Of a stretch of DNA of 64,000 nt, positions 63,970 through 64,000 are shown piece by piece. The stretch covers positions 7,006,001 to 7,070,000 of the forward strand of contig NZ_CP107939.1 of the NCBI RefSeq assembly GCF_036046055.1. Direction: 5' to 3'. The notes under the pieces were generated by a model. That model worked only from the letters and a program-made list of their open reading frames with translations. It made no database searches and had not been told where the DNA came from. The stretch's first letter is position 1. Each line of letters begins with the position of its first letter. Position numbers and translations under genes: made by a program. The stretch comes from Nocardia sp. NBC_00403. Lineage in GTDB: Bacteria; Actinomycetota; Actinomycetes; Mycobacteriales; Mycobacteriaceae.

Positions 63970-64000
63970 TTTCTTCTCTCAACCTCTCGTCTTCGCCGAG

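Overview
The window is high-GC actinobacterial DNA, most likely from a Nocardia chromosome or a close mycolic-acid relative. Three things point there: DUF4189 and MTB12-like secreted proteins, mycobacterial-type recA control elements, and a backbone that follows the M. tuberculosis order from Rv2727c to Rv2783c. The backbone genes are miaA, Rv2728c-like, DUF349, Rv2732c-like, miaB, recX-recA, DUF3046, an Rv2739c-like glycosyltransferase, pspA-clgR, cinA-pgsA, argA-type GNAT, ftsK, RNase J-dapA, Rv2772c-like-dapB and pepR-pnp. Genus and synteny are inferred from recalled gene families; no database was searched.

Layout. 1-5.7 kb: tRNA-modification genes miaA (cut by the left edge) and miaB around DUF349 and membrane proteins. 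5.7-8.4 kb: a 69-bp triple tandem repeat, a GlxA-type regulator, a decayed copy of its 5' end, and an HD hydrolase. 8.5-11.9 kb: a gluABCD-type glutamate importer. 12.2-14.8 kb: NUDIX, recX, and recA with two recognisable DNA-damage control elements. 15-20.2 kb: accessory genes separating recA from DUF3046 (double Lrp regulator, MFS pump, NTF2-like protein, CGNR regulator, TPR-APH fusion). 20.3-23.5 kb: glycosyltransferase, PhnZ-like HD protein with a GntR-type palindrome, PIG-L deacetylase, tiny membrane protein. 23.7-27.6 kb: envelope-stress block clgR-pspA-pspM, then cinA-pgsA. 27.7-31.5 kb: GNAT, YciI, TerC, a frameshifted methyltransferase, and a trypsin homologue lacking two triad residues. 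31.8-32.8 kb: terminator and six tRNA genes or tRNA-like elements, several atypical. 32.8-40.5 kb: ftsK, secreted proteins, RNase J-dapA. 40.6-47.8 kb: ribbon-helix-helix protein with operator repeats, YcaQ-like glycosylase, three-gene two-component locus, dapB. 47.9-60.3 kb: accessory regulators, oxidoreductases, a pentapeptide protein, secreted proteins, tRNA-Gly, an ArsR/MFS pair and several gene-free stretches. 60.3-64 kb: pepR and pnp.

How the genes work together. Several loci carry readable regulatory logic: recA (PafBC-type promoter plus SOS box), clgR (ECF-type promoter ahead of the PSP genes), a TetR/DUF1772 pair with twin operators, a MarR/MarR pair over a palindrome, an ArsR/MFS pair, and an RHH gene preceded by four 9-bp repeats. 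No CRISPR array, complete insertion sequence or prophage was seen. The least conventional items are the tRNA cluster, the TPR-APH(3') fusion, the inactive-looking secreted trypsin, the kinase-like third member of the two-component locus, and a probable CUG-start VOC gene.
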